A model generated the notes under the pieces. It had not been told where the DNA came from and did no database searches. It saw only the letters and a program-made list of their open reading frames with translations. The position numbers were made by a program, and so were the translations under genes. This document shows, in pieces, positions 61,766 through 64,000 of a DNA stretch of 64,000 nt (position 1 is its first letter; each line of letters opens with the position of its first letter). Source of the stretch: Calditrichia bacterium (GTDB taxonomy: Bacteria; Calditrichota; Calditrichia; RBG-13-44-9; J075); assembly GCA_028284445.1 (NCBI GenBank), contig JANQRS010000032.1:99918-163917 (forward strand). The letters are read 5' to 3'.

Positions 61766-63805
61766 ATGTCACGCTATCTTTGCCTGATTGCCTTTTGTTG
61801 TTGTTTTGGTTTCTACAGCCTTGCGTACGCCCAACTTGATTCTTATCGGATGTCACTTGTTGGGCAATATATTCCAAATTTTACTCAAGATGATGTGGGG
61901 GTTCCGGTTTCTGAAATCGATCGCCTCACTACAACAAGAAGTGGTGACAATATATTTGTAGGCGGTTGGTTTGGACCTGTTTTAGAACAAGATGGATGGA
62001 TCCAACGCGTCACAGTGAAGTCCCCCTGGAATCCCCAAGGACATGAGGTTTGGTATGGCCCCAGTGACTATCTCGGAAAACTAATTGCTTACGGAGACAG
62101 CCTTGGAATTGCCACAAATAAACCAAATCCGGACGGGTGGGGAAGTGGCTGGGGAGGATTGATTATTTACGAACTCAGCGAATCAGATGCTCCGAATGAA
62201 CTCGGCAGAACGGCCCCGGATTCGGGGACAACCTGGAGTGGGCGTGATATCGCTGTATATGACAACCACGTTTACACAGCCCAATATGGCCACCACGATT
62301 ATCTTGGTATATATAACATCAGCGATTTACAGAATCCTCTGTTCGTTAATCGCTTTGATAATCCCCCCCGTACTTTCGATGCAACCTTTGTCGAAGTCTT
62401 TGACGAGAAGTTATTCGTCGGGACACAGGCAGGCTCATTCAATCAGGATAAAAACATTCGGGTTTATGATATCAGCTCTTCACCGGCAAACCCGGTCTTC
62501 CTCACCGAATCCCCTTTGCTCATAAACGTCTACGACATGATCATCAAGGATAGTTTAGCCTATGTTGCCGCTGGGGATTCTTTGCTGATACTTGACATTA
62601 GCGACCTATCATTCAGCCAAATCGCAGCGATCCCAGCAAATGAAGATCCTATCAGCAGGCTCTTCATCGATGGCGATCTTCTTTATGTCGGTGCCTGGGA
62701 TCGCATTACTATTTATGATATATCTAATCCGGCACAACCACAAGAGATTGCTCATCATTGGTATTTCGGAAACGATAAGTCAATTATTGTCAAAGATGAA
62801 CTGATCTACACCGGTTTCGGGAAAATTTTCCGACTAAATGCAGCTGATTACTCTTATACCGTGAAGCACGCTTTTGATTTCAGATTTAATCCGGGATGGA
62901 CTTCAGAACTCCAGGAATATGTCGTAACGTTTACCAACAATGGCGACAACGCCATGACCTTTACGAACTTCAAGAGTTTTCCGGAATATGTGACTCCCGA
63001 TATACAGTCACTCACACTGGCGCCTGGAGAGGTAGGAGATGTCACGCTGTCCGCCTACTACATCAATGACACCACCGGGCGAGCTCACTTCTCATTTTCT
63101 CATGACGGTGCAAGCCAAAGCGATACCATTAAAATAAGCGGCAGGCTTATTCAAAATCACACAGTTGATTTTTTTGGTGCTTCCGAGCTTGACTTCGGCA
63201 CGGTGCATTTGGATAGCAGCACGCAGCGCACCTTTCGGTTGGTTCATACACATGGTGATTTGTTTGATCTGATGGTTGCCTATGTGACAAGCAACAGTGA
63301 CGACTTCATTGTTGAATCATTGCCGGCGATCTTTACCCCACCGACGCTTGGTGACATCCATACGATGACAGTAACCTTCAAACCAACCCGAGTCGGGCAA
63401 ATCACCGATACCTTAACCCTGGAGCACAACTTTGAACACCAGCGGCCACTACGACTTATTGTAACCGGCGTGGGAGAAGATAACCTGACATCGATAGAAG
63501 ATGAAACTGAAGATGTCGCTCTACCCGATGAGTTCTCGCTATCCCAGAATTATCCCAATCCCTTTAATCCTACAACGCACATTGAATTTGCGCTGCCGCA
63601 AGCAACGGATGTACGTCTGGAGATTTATGACATTCGCGGAGTGCAAGTGAGAACCTTGGTGAACAGTTTGATGCCAGCGGGCTATCATAACACCAAGTGG
63701 GATGGCCGGAACGATGCCGGCAATGCTGTCAGTTCCGGAATCTACGTCCTTCAGATGCAGGCCGGCGAACAGCACTTCGTTAAGAAGATGACCTTGTTGA
63801 GGTGA
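61766..63805 (+). CDS. Secreted LVIVD-type propeller protein with sorting domain
   Basis: A protein of about 679 residues. The ATG at 61766 is eight bases from GGAGG, whereas the ATG at 61760 would leave too little spacing. Signal: LIAFCCCFGFYSLAYAQ. Residues about 60-360 form blades of the LVIVD type (GRDIAVYDNHVYTAQYG, LGIYNISDLQNPLFVNRF, DSLLILDISDLS, WDRITIYDISNPAQPQEIA). Two beta domains (TFTNNGDNAMTF-like and LDFGTVHLDSSTQRTFRL) follow, the second of the HYDIN/ASPM-like centrosomal Ig kind. The C-terminus is a sorting domain: SQNYPNPFNPTTHIEFALP, WDGRNDAGNAVSSGIYVL. Probably exported to the surface. Confidence 0.87.
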   Translation: MSRYLCLIAFCCCFGFYSLAYAQLDSYRMSLVGQYIPNFTQDDVGVPVSEIDRLTTTRSGDNIFVGGWFGPVLEQDGWIQRVTVKSPWNPQGHEVWYGPSDYLGKLIAYGDSLGIATNKPNPDGWGSGWGGLIIYELSESDAPNELGRTAPDSGTTWSGRDIAVYDNHVYTAQYGHHDYLGIYNISDLQNPLFVNRFDNPPRTFDATFVEVFDEKLFVGTQAGSFNQDKNIRVYDISSSPANPVFLTESPLLINVYDMIIKDSLAYVAAGDSLLILDISDLSFSQIAAIPANEDPISRLFIDGDLLYVGAWDRITIYDISNPAQPQEIAHHWYFGNDKSIIVKDELIYTGFGKIFRLNAADYSYTVKHAFDFRFNPGWTSELQEYVVTFTNNGDNAMTFTNFKSFPEYVTPDIQSLTLAPGEVGDVTLSAYYINDTTGRAHFSFSHDGASQSDTIKISGRLIQNHTVDFFGASELDFGTVHLDSSTQRTFRLVHTHGDLFDLMVAYVTSNSDDFIVESLPAIFTPPTLGDIHTMTVTFKPTRVGQITDTLTLEHNFEHQRPLRLIVTGVGEDNLTSIEDETEDVALPDEFSLSQNYPNPFNPTTHIEFALPQATDVRLEIYDIRGVQVRTLVNSLMPAGYHNTKWDGRNDAGNAVSSGIYVLQMQAGEQHFVKKMTLLR

Positions 63806-63823
63806 GGAATGGATGCTGGATGA

Positions 63824-63868
63824 CACATCCCCCTGTCACCCCTTCGAAGGGGACACAAGGAGGATGTG
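63824..63868. repeat. CATCCCCCT-type palindrome, copy 10
   Basis: CACATCCCCCTGTCACCCC, TTCGAA centre, GGGGACACAAGGAGGATGTG. The inner arms are imperfect. It lies 18 bases past the stop of the 61766 gene. Confidence 0.88.
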
Positions 63869-63906
63869 CTTGGAATCTAGCCACAGGGCACAGAGAGGAA
63901 AAGCAC

Positions 63907-64000
63907 GGAATGATGGAATGATGGAATGATGGAATGATGGAATGATGGAATGATGGAATGATGGAATGATGGAATGATGGAATGATGGAATGATGGAATG
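63907..64000. repeat. 8-bp tandem repeat (GGAATGAT)n, cut by window edge
   Basis: GGAATGAT is repeated without error for 94 bases (11 full copies and part of a twelfth) up to the right edge. It is a minisatellite-type tract and has no CRISPR-like spacers. Its full length is not visible. Confidence 0.95.

Noticed and set aside
63907..64000. CRISPR array
   Set aside because: The 8-base units are perfect and have no spacers; it is a simple tandem repeat.

Overview
The window reads as chromosomal DNA of a Gram-negative-type bacterium of the FCB group, most like Calditrichota, KSB1, Ignavibacteria or Marinimicrobia lineages. The clues are outer-membrane machinery (LptF/LptG permeases, a TonB receptor, many lipoproteins) and several secreted proteins ending in the NYPNPFNPET-type C-terminal sorting domain of such phyla. 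No phage, insertion sequence or CRISPR array was seen. Gene-free stretches are rich in small palindromes and degenerate short repeats.

Layout. 0-0.9 kb: 5' part of topA and smg (DUF494). 1.5-5.1 kb: a secreted protein, then an ECF sigma / anti-sigma / two TonB-C-domain protein operon. 5.2-12.1 kb: a lipoprotein, a pentapeptide-repeat membrane protein, a YfcE-type phosphodiesterase and sbcDC. 12.4-15 kb: a sorting-domain protein, an S74 chaperone-domain protein and a lytic transglycosylase. 15.4-15.7 kb: two tandem tRNA-Ser genes. 15.7-18.4 kb: SprT-like metallopeptidase, LEA-type lipoprotein, and ferritin with a Fur-box-like palindrome upstream.

18.5-20.3 kb holds the most interesting locus: three overlapping genes for a GHKL ATPase, a STAS-like (DUF4325) protein and a PIN-domain nuclease. 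The architecture looks like a partner-switching regulator wired to a ribonuclease, a candidate defence or stress module. 20.3-25.4 kb: outer-membrane protein, class D beta-lactamase homologue, beta-propeller lipoprotein, malQ.

25.7-31.9 kb is a complete vitamin B12 uptake operon read leftward behind a cobalamin riboswitch and its terminator: BtuB-like receptor, BtuG-like beta-propeller lipoprotein, DUF1289 protein, BtuF, BtuD, BtuC. 32.1-34.8 kb: a soluble PAS-GAF histidine kinase and a response regulator, with an FNR-like site between them. 35.0-37.5 kb: lptF-lptG.

37.6-48.4 kb: four secreted proteins (beta-helix, Fn3, and two giant paralogues built of a repeated module of about 195 residues), three or more with sorting domains. 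48.8-61.2 kb: an epimerase-like protein, a flippase-like membrane protein, a polysaccharide deacetylase and three tandem paralogous heparinase II/III-like lyases, suggesting surface or environmental polysaccharide processing. 61.8-63.8 kb: a secreted LVIVD-type propeller with sorting domain; an 8-bp tandem repeat runs off the right edge. Ten copies of a covarying CATCCCCCT...AGGGGGATG-type hairpin are scattered between genes.
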